Origin: Nocardioides sp. TF02-7
Lineage (GTDB): Bacteria; Actinomycetota; Actinomycetes; Propionibacteriales; Nocardioidaceae
Direction: 5' to 3'
Length of the DNA: 64,000 nucleotides
Assembly: GCF_022437945.1 (NCBI RefSeq)
Contig: NZ_CP092535.1
Coordinates: 4,278,001 to 4,342,000 of the forward strand
Positions 52,238 to 61,477 of the stretch are shown here, piece after piece; position 1 is the first letter of the stretch, and every line of letters begins with the position of its first letter. The translations under genes and the position numbers were made by a program. Below the pieces are notes generated by a model. The model had not been told where the DNA came from. It did not search any database and saw nothing but the letters and a program-made list of their open reading frames with translations.

Positions 52238-52984
52238 TCACTCGTCGGGTGCGGAGAAATCCGGTTCGTCGAGCTTGCGCACCGCCTCGATGTCGAGCGC
52301 CGCCAGCTCGTCGACGTCGAGCGCGGCGCCGTCCTCCTCCAGCTGCTTGCGCGGCCCGAGCAGGAACTCCAGCGACGACGCCAGCACGGACGGGTCGCCG
52401 ATCACGTCGAGGACGTACGGCGCCTCGACCAGCTCGCCGTCGACGAGGAAGCCGCCCTCGGTCTCCTCGAAGGACGTCTGGGCGACGATCCGGGCCTCGG
52501 CGTTGAGCTGCATCGCCTCGGCGCCGACCGTGCGGAGCTCCTGGACCGTGTCGAGCAGCGACGACAGGGAGACCCGACCGGTCTCCTCGGTGATCGTGAC
52601 CCGGATGCCGGGACCGGTGACCGGCACCAGCCCGGCCAGCATGCGGAGCTCGTCGACGTCGTCCTGCGCCTCGGTGAGCGCCGCCTGCCGCCTGCTCGTG
52701 GTGCTGCGCAGGTCGTCGCGGACCGTCTGCAGCTCGGCGAGCTGCTCCTCGGCCCGCTGCCGCGTGCCCGACAGCGCGGTGAAGATGTCGATCAGGTCCT
52801 GCTCGCGCTGCCCGGAGTACTGGTCGTCGTCCTCGTTGACCCGCACCTGCGTCACCGCCGCGAAGCCGACCAGGGCCAGCAGCACGGCGACGACGACCTG
52901 GCTGCGGGAGGGCTTGAGCAGCGCCGACCGGATCCGACGGCGGCCGGTGTCGGCGGGCTCGCGCTCCGGCGGCGTGTCAGGCAT
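52238..52984 (-). CDS. DUF881 membrane-anchored protein (Rv1825-like)
   Basis: Intact, 248 residues. One N-terminal membrane helix (SQVVVAVLLALVGFAAVTQV) is followed by a coiled coil (QRAEEQLAELQTVRDDLRSTTSRRQAALTEAQDDVDELR) and the DUF881 domain (VPVTGPGIRVTITEETGRV, ELRTVGAEAMQLNAEARI, PYVLDVIGDPSVLASSLEFL). Such pairs flank the Sbp gene in many actinobacteria and may have an envelope or division role. The start overlaps the sbp stop by 8 bases. Confidence 0.85.
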   Translation of the reverse strand: MPDTPPEREPADTGRRRIRSALLKPSRSQVVVAVLLALVGFAAVTQVRVNEDDDQYSGQREQDLIDIFTALSGTRQRAEEQLAELQTVRDDLRSTTSRRQAALTEAQDDVDELRMLAGLVPVTGPGIRVTITEETGRVSLSSLLDTVQELRTVGAEAMQLNAEARIVAQTSFEETEGGFLVDGELVEAPYVLDVIGDPSVLASSLEFLLGPRKQLEEDGAALDVDELAALDIEAVRKLDEPDFSAPDE

Positions 52985-53309
52985 GGAACACATGCCTCCG
53001 GATGGCGGCGACGTTGGTGAAGATCCGGATCCCGAGGACGACGATCACCCCGGTCGACAGCTGGCCGCCGACCCCCAGCCGGTCGCCGAGGTAGACGATC
53101 CCCGAGGCGATCACGACGTTGCTGATGAACGAGACGACGAAGACCTTGTCGTCGAAGATGCCGTCGAGGTAGGCGCGCAGCGCGCCGAACACGGCGTCGA
53201 GCGCGGCGACCACCGCGATCGGGAGGTAGTACTCGAGGGCGACCGGGATGTCCGGCTGGAACCAGAACCCGAGAGCGACGCCGACCAGCAGGCCGAGGAC
53301 TGCGATCAC
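52977..53309 (-). CDS. sbp: Small basic protein Sbp (DUF1290)
   Basis: Intact, 110 residues from GTG 53309. Three hydrophobic helices are visible (VLGLLVGVALGFWF, YYLPIAVVAALDAVFGALRAYLDG, FVVSFISNVVIASGIVYLGDRLG). The motif AALDAVFGALRAYLDGIFDDKVFVVSF is the family mark. In Bacillus the homologue lies beside division genes. It is sandwiched between two DUF881 genes with overlapping ends, as in Rv1823-Rv1825. Confidence 0.88.
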   Translation of the reverse strand: MIAVLGLLVGVALGFWFQPDIPVALEYYLPIAVVAALDAVFGALRAYLDGIFDDKVFVVSFISNVVIASGIVYLGDRLGVGGQLSTGVIVVLGIRIFTNVAAIRRHVFHA

Positions 53310-54172
53310 GGCGTGAGATCTCCCTCCACTCGTCCTCCGACCGGTTGCGCGACCGACCGTAGCTCCCGCAGCCGCGGCGGCGCAGCAGGCAGCCGCAGCT
53401 CGTCGACATTCTCCACGTCGACGACGAAGCCGAACTGCTGGGCCAGCGCGCTGAAGTCCAACCCACTGCCGCTGTCGAGCAGCCGCGAGGCCAGCGTGCC
53501 GGAGTCGCCGACGGCGAGCACGACGTACGGCGGCGCGATGCCGACGCTGTTGACCTCGATCGCGGACCCGGAGTTCCGGATCGCGCTGCGGGCGGTGAGC
53601 CGCTGGCCGTTGATGGAGATCGCCTCGGCGCCCGCCGTGAACAGCGCGTTGACGAGGGTGGCGAGGTCGGAGTCGCGGATCTGCTCGGAGGCATCGGCGA
53701 ACTCGGCGTTGTCGAGCTCGATCCGCACCCCTTCGCCGGTGACGGGCACGAACCCGGTCACGGTCTCGAGGAGCGTGCGGTCGCTCTCCACCGCGTTGAG
53801 CTGGTCACCGAGGTCGAGCAGGATCCGCTCCGCCCTCTGGTTGGCCTCGCGCTGCTCCGAGATCCGCGCCTGCAGGGCCTGCACCCGCTCGCGGCGCGAC
53901 TCGATCCGGTCGATCAGCGTGGCCCGGCCGGCGTTGTCGGTGTCGGCGTTGCGCGAGGTCTGGACCGCGGCGAGCGACACCATCAGCCCGAACACCGCCA
54001 CCACCGCGACCACGCCCAGCCGGCCGACCGGGCGGTGGCCGCCGACCTCGCCGCCGCTGGTGGCGCGCCGCAGCGCCACCAGCTGGTAGTCACGCTCCAG
54101 CGACTCCTCGGTGATGAGGGTCAGCAGCGGCTTGCGGACGCGCTCGGCCGGGTCGGTGGCGGTGTCAGCCAT
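53306..54172 (-). CDS. DUF881 membrane-anchored protein (Rv1823-like)
   Basis: Intact, 288 residues. The cytoplasmic start has LLTLITEESLERDYQLVALRRA. A membrane helix follows (LGVVAVVAVFGLMVSLAAV), then a coiled coil (IESRRERVQALQARISEQREANQRAERI) and the DUF881 domain (TGFVPVTGEGVRIELDNAEF, ALFTAGAEAISINGQRLTARSAIRNSG). It is a paralogue of the protein at 52238-52984. Its start overlaps the end of the phosphatidyltransferase gene by 8 bases. Confidence 0.86.
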   Translation of the reverse strand: MADTATDPAERVRKPLLTLITEESLERDYQLVALRRATSGGEVGGHRPVGRLGVVAVVAVFGLMVSLAAVQTSRNADTDNAGRATLIDRIESRRERVQALQARISEQREANQRAERILLDLGDQLNAVESDRTLLETVTGFVPVTGEGVRIELDNAEFADASEQIRDSDLATLVNALFTAGAEAISINGQRLTARSAIRNSGSAIEVNSVGIAPPYVVLAVGDSGTLASRLLDSGSGLDFSALAQQFGFVVDVENVDELRLPAAPPRLRELRSVAQPVGGRVEGDLTP

Positions 54173-54798
54173 CGGGCACCGCCCGGCCCGGACGACGCTC
54201 GGTGGTCGCCAGCAGCTTGCGCACCTGCCAGGCGTAGAGGAGCCCCGCCCACCAGTACAGACCGATGCCCCACAGCGCGAACGCCCACCCGAACACCTGG
54301 GCCAGCGTGGCCGCGGTGCTGTCGCCGTCGCCCAGCAGCAGGAGCGGGAAGGCGTAGAGCAGGTTGAACGTCGCGGCCTTGCCGAGGAAGTGCACCGGGG
54401 AGGGCGCTGTAGCCGCGGGTCCGCAGCAGTGGCACCAGGCCCCAGAGGAGCAGGTCGCGCAGCGGCAGCGACAGCGCGAGCCACCACGGGATGATCTCCC
54501 GCAGCGCGAGGCCCACGACGACCGCGAGGATGTAGAGCCGGTCGGCCACCGGGTCGAGGATCTGGCCGAGGACCGACTGCTGGTCGAGCTTGCGGGCCAG
54601 CCAGCCGTCGAGGAAGTCGGTGACGCCCGACACGGCGAGCACGAGGAGCGCCCAGCCGTCGGCCTCCGGGCCGAGCACCAGCCACAGGAACAGCGGCACG
54701 CCGGCGAGCCGCAACAGGCTCAGCACGTTGGGCACGGTGACGACGCGCCCGCCCGCTCCCCCTACGTCGCGCGTCGTCGGGCCGGCCACGGAGGACAC
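54165..54798 (-). CDS. CDP-alcohol phosphatidyltransferase (PgsA2-like), one frame break
   Basis: A membrane enzyme of about 210 residues that transfers a phosphatidyl group from CDP-diacylglycerol to an alcohol. The signature is VTDFLDGWLARKLDQQSVLGQILDPVADRLY (DG-X2-AR-X8-G-X3-D-X3-D). The N-terminus has TVPNVLSLLRLAGVPLFLWLVLG. An extra base in GGGG 54397-54400 breaks the frame before VHFLGKAATFNLLYAFPLLLL. GTG 54798 is preceded by GGAG at good spacing; GTG 54813 is an alternative. The alcohol (glycerol phosphate, inositol phosphate or other) is not certain. Confidence 0.85.
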
Positions 54799-54799
54799 C

Positions 54800-55891
54800 C
54801 TAGTTGGCTCCACCCTGCACCGGCTCGTCGGAGTGTGCGGCGTCGCGGATCTCGCCGACCAGCTCCTCGATGACGTCCTCGAGCGCCGCGACGCCGATCG
54901 TCCGGCCCTCCGGGTCGACCACCCGCGCCATGTGGGCGCCCCTGCGCTGGAGCGTCTCCAGCACGTCGTGCAGCAGGGCGTCCTCGCGCACCGTCGCGAA
55001 CGGCCGGATCCACCGGTCCGCGATCGGCCGGTTCCGCCGGCTCTCGTCCGGCTCGAGGACGTCCTTGATGTGCAGGTAGCCGACCAGAGCGGGGCCCTCG
55101 GGACCGGCGGGTCCGTTGGTCCCGTCGTCGACGACGGGGAACCGGCTGAACCCGGTGGCGGCGCACACGGCCTCGACGTCGGCGGCCGAGGAGCCGCGAC
55201 GGACCGTCGTCAGCGTCTCGGGACGCATCGTCACCTCGGCGACCGTCTTCTCGGTGAAGCCGAGCGCGCCGGCCAGCCGGTCGTACTCGTCGTCGGCGAG
55301 GAGCCCCTCGCCACGGGACTCCTCGACCAGCGCCGCCACCTCCTCGCGGGTGAAGGTGCTGCTGATCTCGTCCTTGGGCTCGATCCGCAGGAGCCGGAGG
55401 ATGCCGTTGGCCATCGCGTTGATCGCGAGGATCAGCGGGCGCAGCACCGTCACGATGCCGAGCATCGGCGGACCCAGGATCAGCGCCGCCCGCTCGGGGC
55501 CGGCGATGGCGATGTTCTTGGGCACCATCTCGCCGAGCACGACGTGGAGGTAGACCACCACGGTCAGCGCGATCACGAACGCGATCGGGTGCAGCGCTCC
55601 GTCCGGGACGCCCAGCCGGTCGAGGCCGGGCTCGATCAGGTGGGCGACGGCCGGCTCGCCGACCGCGCCCAGGCCGAGGGAGCAGATCGTGATGCCGAGC
55701 TGCGCGCCGGCCATCATCAGCGACACGTGCTCCATCGCCCGCAGCGTCGTGCGCGCCATCCGCGACCCGGCCAGGGCACGCGGCTCGATCTGGCTGCGCC
55801 GGGCGGAGATCAGCGCGAACTCGGCGCCGACGAAGAACGCGTTGGCCGCCAGCAGCACGACGGCGAGCGCGAGGGCGGCGGTGTCACTCAT
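54800..55891 (-). CDS. CNNM/CorC-type membrane protein with CBS pair (first paralogue)
   Basis: Intact, 363 residues. The DUF21/CNNM domain with about four helices fills residues 1-190 (LAVVLLAANAFFVGAEFALISARRSQIE, GITICSLGLGAVGEPAVA, VYLHVVLGEMVPKNIAIA). Two CBS domains follow (MRPETLTTVRRGSSAADVEAVCAATGFSRFPVVDD; HMARVVDPEGRTIGVAALEDVIEELVGEI). The CorC-HlyC C-terminal domain is missing, so it is shorter than its neighbour. Such proteins are linked to magnesium or other ion homeostasis. Its start overlaps the stop of the second paralogue. Confidence 0.87.
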   Translation of the reverse strand: MSDTAALALAVVLLAANAFFVGAEFALISARRSQIEPRALAGSRMARTTLRAMEHVSLMMAGAQLGITICSLGLGAVGEPAVAHLIEPGLDRLGVPDGALHPIAFVIALTVVVYLHVVLGEMVPKNIAIAGPERAALILGPPMLGIVTVLRPLILAINAMANGILRLLRIEPKDEISSTFTREEVAALVEESRGEGLLADDEYDRLAGALGFTEKTVAEVTMRPETLTTVRRGSSAADVEAVCAATGFSRFPVVDDGTNGPAGPEGPALVGYLHIKDVLEPDESRRNRPIADRWIRPFATVREDALLHDVLETLQRRGAHMARVVDPEGRTIGVAALEDVIEELVGEIRDAAHSDEPVQGGAN

Positions 55892-57235
55892 CGGAGGCCA
55901 CCTCCTCCCGGACCCGCAGCGCGAGCCGGTCGATGCGCAGGCCGTCCATGTGCTCGACGGTCAGCGTGGCGACCCGCTGCCCCTCCGCCTCGGGGTCGGG
56001 CGGCGGCAGCGGCACGACCGCCTCGTCCCCCGCCTGCGGGATCCGTCCGAGGGCCTTGAGCACGAGGCCGGCGACCGTGTCGTAGTCCTCGCCCTCGGGG
56101 GAGCGGGATGCCGGTGAGGTCCTCGACCTCGTCGGGCCGCAGGAGGCCCGACAGCGACCAGCTGCCGTCGCGGCGCAGCCGGCCGCGGGTGCCGAGCCGG
56201 TCGTGCTCGTCGGAGATGTCGCCCACGATCTCCTCGACCACGTCCTCGAGGGTCACGATGCCGGCGTGGCCGCCGTACTCGTCGAGGACGATGGCCATCT
56301 GGAACCCGCTGCGCCGGAGCAGCGCCATCAGCGGGTCGAGCCGCAGCGTGTCGGGCACGATGATCGGCCGCACCATCAGGTGCTTGACCTTGGTCGTCGC
56401 CCGCTCCGACACCGGCAGGGCGACGGCGTTCTTGACGTGGACGGTGCCGACGACCTGGTCCTGGTCGTCGAGCACCGGGAACCGGGAGTGCCCGGTCTCC
56501 CGGGCGAGCTCGATGACGGCCGTGGCCCGGTCGGTCTCCTCCAGCGTCCGGGTCCGCACCCGCGGCGTCATGATCTCCGCCGCCGTGCGGGTGCCGAACT
56601 CGACCGAGCGCTCCATCAGCTCCCGCCGTGTCGGCGTCGAGCGTGCCGACGTCGGCGCTGCGCTGGATCAGGGAGGCGAGCTCGGTGGAGCTGCGCGCCG
56701 AGCGCAGCTCCTCCTGCGGCTCGATGCCGAACCAGCGGACGATCGCGTTGGCGGTGTTGTTGAGGAGCCGGATCGGGTAGGCCATCGCGCCGGTGAAGAG
56801 CCGCATCGGCCGCTGCGTGGCGCGGGCGGTGGCCAGCGGGAGCGCGATCGCGACGTTCTTGGGCACCAGCTCGCCGATCAGCATCGTGAGGATCGTGCTC
56901 AGCACCAGTCCGGTGGTCACCGCGATCGGCCCGACCGCGCCGGCGGCCACCCCCGCCTCGGTCAGCGGGTCGCGGAGCAGGTCGGCGATCGCCGGCTCGG
57001 CGAGGAACCCGATCCCGAGGTTGGTGACCGTGATGCCGACCTGCGCACCGGAGAGCTGGGTGGACAGGGTGCGCAGCGCACGTTGGAGGCCCTGGGCCGA
57101 GGCGTCACCGGCGGCGACGGCCCGCTCGACCTGGCTGCGGTCGACGGTGACGAAGGCGAACTCTGCGGCGACGAACATCCCGCAGGCCAGCACGAGCACC
57201 AGGGCGAGTGCGAGCAGGAGCAGGGACGTCGTCAT
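55884..57235 (-). CDS. CNNM/CorC-type membrane protein with CBS pair and transporter-associated domain (second paralogue), two frame breaks
   Basis: About 449 residues. The CNNM domain (LACGMFVAAEFAFVTVDRSQVE, GITVTNLGIGFLAEPAIA, LIGELVPKNVAIALPLA) is followed by CBS domains (RTRTLEETDRATAVIELARETGHSRFPVLDDQDQ; FQMAIVLDEYGGHAGIVTLEDVVEEIVGDISDEHD) and a CorC-HlyC domain (SWSLSGLLRPDEVEDLTGIPLPEGEDYDTVAG). Extra bases near 56625-56626 and in GGGGG 56097-56101 break the frame. The tandem pair likely acts together in ion transport or its regulation. Confidence 0.88.
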
Positions 57236-57251
57236 GGTCTTCGACCAGGTG

Positions 57252-59186
57252 TCATGGTCGTCGCAGCCTACCGACCTCCGCGTACCACTCGAGCAGGTCG
57301 GGTGCATCCACGCTGCCCGGGTCGAGCGCACCGCTCAGGTCATGGCCGCCGAGCACCTTCTTCACCGGCACCTCGAGCTTCTTGCCCGTGCGGGTGTGCG
57401 GGACGCCGGGAGCCGCGATCACGGCGTCCGGCACGTGCCGGGGCGAGGCGTGGCGGCGGACGGCGTCCTTGATCCGCTGCTCGAGCGCGTCGTCGAGGGT
57501 CACGCCGTCGGCGAGCACCACGAACAGCGGCATCCAGTAGCCGCCGTCGGGCTCCTCCATGCCGATGACCAGCGCCTCACGCACTTCCGGCAGTGCCTCG
57601 ACCGGCTCGTAGATGTCGGCGCTGCCCATCCGGATGCCGTTGCGGTTGAGCGTCGCGTCCGAGCGCCCGTGGATGACGACCGAGCCGTGGTCGGTGAGGG
57701 TGATCCAGTCACCGTGCCGCCAGACGCCGGGGAAGGTGTCGAAGTAGGCGTCGTGGTAGCGCCTGCCGTCCGGGTCGTCCCAGAACCCCACCGGCATCGA
57801 CGGCAGCGGACGGGTGACGACGAGCTCGCCCACCTCACCGCGGACGGGTGCGCCCGAGGGGTCGTAGGCGTCGAGGGCGACGCCGAGGCACGGGCGGGAC
57901 AGCTCACCGGCCCACACCGGCACCGTGGGGGCGGGTCCGACGAACGCGCTCACCACGTCGGTGCCACCGCTGATCGAGCAGATCTGGACGGCGTCGGGCA
58001 GGTCGGCGGCGAGGGCCCGGTGGCTGACGGCAGGGAACGTCGAGCCGGAGATGCCGACCCGCCGCAGCCGGGACAGGTCGTGGCCGCGGGGGCCGACGCC
58101 GGCCTTCTGGCAGGCCGCGACGTAGGCGGGGCTCATGCCGGTGGCGGTCACCCCGTGCTCGGCCGTGAGTGCCCACAGCTGGTCGGTGGCCGGGTGGCCC
58201 GGGCTGCCGTCGTACGTGACGATCGAGGCGCCGGTGAGCAGGCCGCCGACGACGAAGTTCCACATCATCCACGACGGGGTCGTGAACCAGAACAGCCGCT
58301 CCCCCGGGCCGAGGTCGAAGTGCAGCGCCGCCACCTTGCCCTGCTCGAGCATCGCCCCGCCGTGCCCGTGCACGATCCCCTTCGGCTTGCCCGTGGTGCC
58401 CGACGAGAACAGCACCCACAGCGGGTGGTCGAACGGCAGCGGCACCGGCTCGAGCTCCGCCGGCCGGCTGGTCGCCGCCTCCCACGCCGGGCTCCCGGTC
58501 TCCAGCGTGCCGACGAGCGAGGGCAGCGCCGACCGCAGCTCGGCGACGACGTCGGTGCGGTCGTGCCGCCGGCCGCCGTGGACGTACGACGTCGCGTGGA
58601 CGAGCAGCTTCGGCTGGAGCTGGCCGAACCTGGCGAGCGCGGCCGACGCCGCGTAGTCCATCCCGCACACCGACCACGTCGCGCCGATGCTGGCGGCGGC
58701 GAGCAGGGCGACGACGGCGTCGGGGGTGTTGGGCAGGTAGCCGACGACGCGGTCGCCCTCGGAGACCCCGAGCTCGCGGAACGTCGCCGCGAGGCCGGCC
58801 ACCCGGGCCCGCAGCTCGCCCCAGGTGACCTCCACCGCTTCCCCGTCGGCGGCCGCCTCGGTGACCGCCACGACGGCCACCTCGTCGGCGGGCCGGCCGT
58901 CGAGAACCGCGGCGGCGTAGTTGACCCGAGCCTCGGGGAACCACACCGCGCCCGGCATCCGCTCCTCGGCGAGGGCGGGGCCGCGCAGCTCGTAGCCGAG
59001 GTAGTCGGCGACGCAGCGCCAGAACGTGTCGAGGTCGGCGACCGACCACCGGTGGAGGTCGTCGTAGTCGGCGGTCGTCGCGGCGGCGAGCGCGAGCCCG
59101 GTGCGCTCCGCGGCCAGCCGTGCGAACTCCTCGATGCGGTGCGGGCGGTCGCCGCCCGGCGACGGTGTCCAGTCGGGTGCTGCCAT
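57252..59186 (-). CDS. acsA2: Acetoacetate--CoA ligase
   Basis: Intact, 644 residues. ANL-superfamily adenylation motifs are VLFSSGTTGKPKGIVHGHGG (about 255), ISGGTDVVSAFVGPAP, YFDTFPGVWRHGDWI and RSDATLNRNGIRMGSADIYE, with the late catalytic lysine in HTRTGKKLEVPVKKVLGG. The N-terminus (DLHRWSVADLDTFWRCVADYLG) and the spacing match acetoacetyl-CoA synthetase better than acetyl-CoA synthetase. It activates acetoacetate for biosynthesis or oxidation. The gene symbol is tentative. Acetoacetate is also a product of lysine cleavage, which may link it to the kam cluster. Confidence 0.85.
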   Translation of the reverse strand: MAAPDWTPSPGGDRPHRIEEFARLAAERTGLALAAATTADYDDLHRWSVADLDTFWRCVADYLGYELRGPALAEERMPGAVWFPEARVNYAAAVLDGRPADEVAVVAVTEAAADGEAVEVTWGELRARVAGLAATFRELGVSEGDRVVGYLPNTPDAVVALLAAASIGATWSVCGMDYAASAALARFGQLQPKLLVHATSYVHGGRRHDRTDVVAELRSALPSLVGTLETGSPAWEAATSRPAELEPVPLPFDHPLWVLFSSGTTGKPKGIVHGHGGAMLEQGKVAALHFDLGPGERLFWFTTPSWMMWNFVVGGLLTGASIVTYDGSPGHPATDQLWALTAEHGVTATGMSPAYVAACQKAGVGPRGHDLSRLRRVGISGSTFPAVSHRALAADLPDAVQICSISGGTDVVSAFVGPAPTVPVWAGELSRPCLGVALDAYDPSGAPVRGEVGELVVTRPLPSMPVGFWDDPDGRRYHDAYFDTFPGVWRHGDWITLTDHGSVVIHGRSDATLNRNGIRMGSADIYEPVEALPEVREALVIGMEEPDGGYWMPLFVVLADGVTLDDALEQRIKDAVRRHASPRHVPDAVIAAPGVPHTRTGKKLEVPVKKVLGGHDLSGALDPGSVDAPDLLEWYAEVGRLRRP

Positions 59187-59200
59187 GGGGCAGACCCTAG

Positions 59201-60218
59201 TCAGCGCCAGCCCAGTGCGGGCGCGACGTGCGTGAGCAGGCTCTCGATCACGTGCGCGTTGTAGTCGACGCCGAGCTGGTTGGGCACCGTCAGCAGGAGC
59301 GTGTCGGCGGCGGCGATGGCCTCGTCCTCCGCCAGCTCCTCGACCAGGCGGTCCGGCTCCCCGGCGTAGGAGCGCCCGAACCGGGCCGCGCCGCCCCTCG
59401 AGAAACCCGACCTGGTCCTCGCTGCGCGTCTCGCGCAGGAAGTAGGCCCGGTCCTCGTCGGTCACCAGCGGGAAGATGCTGCGGCTGACCGAGACCCGCG
59501 GCTCGCGGGTGTGCCCGGCCGCCCGCCACGCGTCCCGGAACCGTTGGATCTGCTCGGCCTGGAGCTGGTGGAACGGCACGCCGGTGTCCTCGGTGAGCAG
59601 CGTGGAGCTCATCAGGTTCATGCCGCGCTCCGCCGTCCACTCGGCCGTCGCCCTGGTCCCGGCGCCCCACCAGATGCGGTCGCGCAGCCCCGGCGAGTGC
59701 GGCTCGACCCGGAGCAGCCCGGGCGGGTTGGGGAACATCGGCCGCGGGTTCGGCTCCGCGAATCCCTCCCCCGTCAGCACCTGGAGCAACAGCTCGGTGT
59801 GCTCCCGCGCCATGGCGGCGTGGTCGCCGTCGGCCGGCTCGTAGCCGAAGTACCGGAAGCCGTCGACGACCTGCTCCGGCGAGCCGCGGCTGATGCCGAG
59901 CTGGAGCCGGCCGCCGGCGATCAGGTCGGCCGCGCCGGCGTCCTCGGCCATGTAGAGGGGGTTCTCGTACCGCATGTCGATCACGCCGGTGCCGATCTCG
60001 ATCCGGCTGGTGCGGGCGCCGATCGCCGCGAGCAGCGGGAACGGCGACGCCAGCTGCCGGGCGAAGTGGTGCACGCGGAAGTAGGCGCCGTCGGCGCCCA
60101 GCTCCTCGGCGGCCACGGCCAGGTCGATCGACTGCAGGAGCGCGTCGGAGGCCGAGCGGGTCTGCGAGTGCGGCGAGGGGGTCCAGTGGCCGAAGGACAG
60201 GAAACCGATCTTCTTCAT
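59201..60218 (-). CDS. LLM-class flavin-dependent oxidoreductase, one frame break
   Basis: About 338 residues of the bacterial luciferase-like fold: KKIGFLSFGHWTP at the start, ELGADGAYFRVHHFARQLASPFPLLAAIGART, GTGVIDMRYENPLYMAEDAGAADLIAGGRLQLGISRGSPEQVVDGF, and IWWGAGTRATAEWTAERGMNLMSSTL. An extra base in CCCC 59394-59397 breaks the last ~70 residues; repaired, it ends LLTHVAPALGWR at 59201. It uses reduced FMN or F420. It is followed closely by the acetoacetate ligase gene. Confidence 0.86.
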
Positions 60219-60230
60219 GACGTCTCCAAC

Positions 60231-60758
60231 CTACGGGCGCCCGTGACCGGCCACGGGTCCGTCGGTCTGCTCGGGGGCGGGGTCGTACATCGCGGTCATC
60301 CGGCCGTCGGGGTCGAGCGTGGTCAGCAGCGCCTCCCCGATCGCGCGGAGCTGGTCGACCTGCTGGCGGTCGAGGGGGTCGAAGACGAGCTTCCGCACGG
60401 TGGCGACGTGCCCCGGGGCGGCCGCCTCGATGGCCTCCCGTCCGGCGTCGGTCAGCTCCGCGTTGGTGGCACGGGCGTCCTCGGGGCACGGGAACCGGTG
60501 GACCAGCCCTCGCTCCTCGAGCCGGCGCACGACGTGGGAGAGCCGCGGCAGCGTCGCGTTCGTGCGCTGGGCGAGCGTCGTCATTCGCAGGGTCTGGTCG
60601 GGCGCCTCCGAGAGCATCGCCAGCACGAAGTACTCGAAGTGCGTCAGGGCGGCCGAGGCGCGCAGCTGGGTGTCGAGGGCGCCGGGCAGCAGCTCGACCA
60701 CGGCGACCAGCCGCAACCACGCCGCCCGCTCCTCCGGGTCGAGCCACTGGGTGTCCAT
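60231..60758 (-). CDS. MarR-family transcriptional regulator
   Basis: Intact, 175 residues from ATG 60758. The winged helix is LTHFEYFVLAMLSEAPDQTLRMTTLAQRTNATLPRLSHVVRRLEERGLVHRFPCPEDARATNAELTDAG (about 48-118). No conserved sensing cysteine is seen except the one in FPCPED in the wing. It is divergent from the F420-reductase-like gene, and the space between them carries two repeats that may be its operators. Confidence 0.87.
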   Translation of the reverse strand: MDTQWLDPEERAAWLRLVAVVELLPGALDTQLRASAALTHFEYFVLAMLSEAPDQTLRMTTLAQRTNATLPRLSHVVRRLEERGLVHRFPCPEDARATNAELTDAGREAIEAAAPGHVATVRKLVFDPLDRQQVDQLRAIGEALLTTLDPDGRMTAMYDPAPEQTDGPVAGHGRP

Positions 60759-60775
60759 GCATCCAGCGTAGCGCA

Positions 60776-60825
60776 TTACTTGAAGGAACAACTATCTGCG
60801 ATAGGGTGTTACTTGAAAGAACAAC
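60776..60825. promoter_or_regulatory. Two direct repeats, candidate MarR operators
   Basis: TTACTTGAAGGAACAAC (60776-60792) and TTACTTGAAAGAACAAC (60809-60825) differ at one base and start 33 bases apart (three helical turns). They fill the region between the divergent marR and F420-reductase-like genes and are AT-rich against the genome average. Both genes could be repressed from here. Confidence 0.65.
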
Positions 60826-60857
60826 CAATAGCCACGAACCCAGAAGGAGAAGCACTC

Positions 60858-61433
60858 ATGACGAACCTCTCGATCCTCGGCACCGGCGCTATGGGCCAGG
60901 CCATCGCCGCCATCGCGGCCAAGGGCGGCCACTCCGTCCAGCAGCTCGGCTCCGGTGACGTCGACACGCCGGTCACCGGTGACATCGTCGTCCTCGCCGT
61001 CCCCTACCCCGCCGTCGCCGACGTCGTCGCCCAGCGTGGTGACCAGCTCGCCGGCAGGGTCGTCGTCGACATCACGAACCCGCTCGACTTCGAGACCTTC
61101 GACTCCCTCGTCGTTCCCGCCGATGGGTCCGCGGCCGCCGAGATCGCGCGTGCCCTGCCCTCTTCCCGCGTCCTGAAGGCGTTCAACACCAACTTCGCAG
61201 GCACCCTCGCAACGGGCACGATCGGCCCGCTGGCCACCACCGTGCTCATCGCCGGCGACGACGTCGACGCCAAGTCGGAGCTGGCCGCCGTCGTCACGTC
61301 CGGCGGCCTGACCGCCATCGACGCCGGCTCCCTCAAGCGGGCCCGCGAGCTCGAGGCGGTCGGCTTCCTGCAGCTCACCCTCGCCGCCAGCGAGAAGGTC
61401 GCCTGGTCCGGCGGCTTCGGCGTCGTCGCCTGA
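60858..61433 (+). CDS. NADPH-dependent F420 reductase-like NAD(P)-binding protein
   Basis: Intact, 191 residues. ATG 60858 follows AGAAGGAGAAGCACTC. The Rossmann start is LSILGTGAMGQAIAAIAAKGGHSV. Later segments GDIVVLAVPYPAVADVV, VVDITNPLD and VLKAFNTNFAGTL match F420H2:NADP oxidoreductase and related YrbA-like proteins. GFLQLTLAASEKVAWSGGF closes the domain. It sits with a VOC gene downstream in one operon under apparent MarR control, which suggests a redox or electrophile-stress role. Confidence 0.82.
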   Translation: MTNLSILGTGAMGQAIAAIAAKGGHSVQQLGSGDVDTPVTGDIVVLAVPYPAVADVVAQRGDQLAGRVVVDITNPLDFETFDSLVVPADGSAAAEIARALPSSRVLKAFNTNFAGTLATGTIGPLATTVLIAGDDVDAKSELAAVVTSGGLTAIDAGSLKRARELEAVGFLQLTLAASEKVAWSGGFGVVA

Positions 61434-61477
61434 CCCCTGTCATCCCCCACCCACCAGCTCGCAGGAGGAAATGCACC

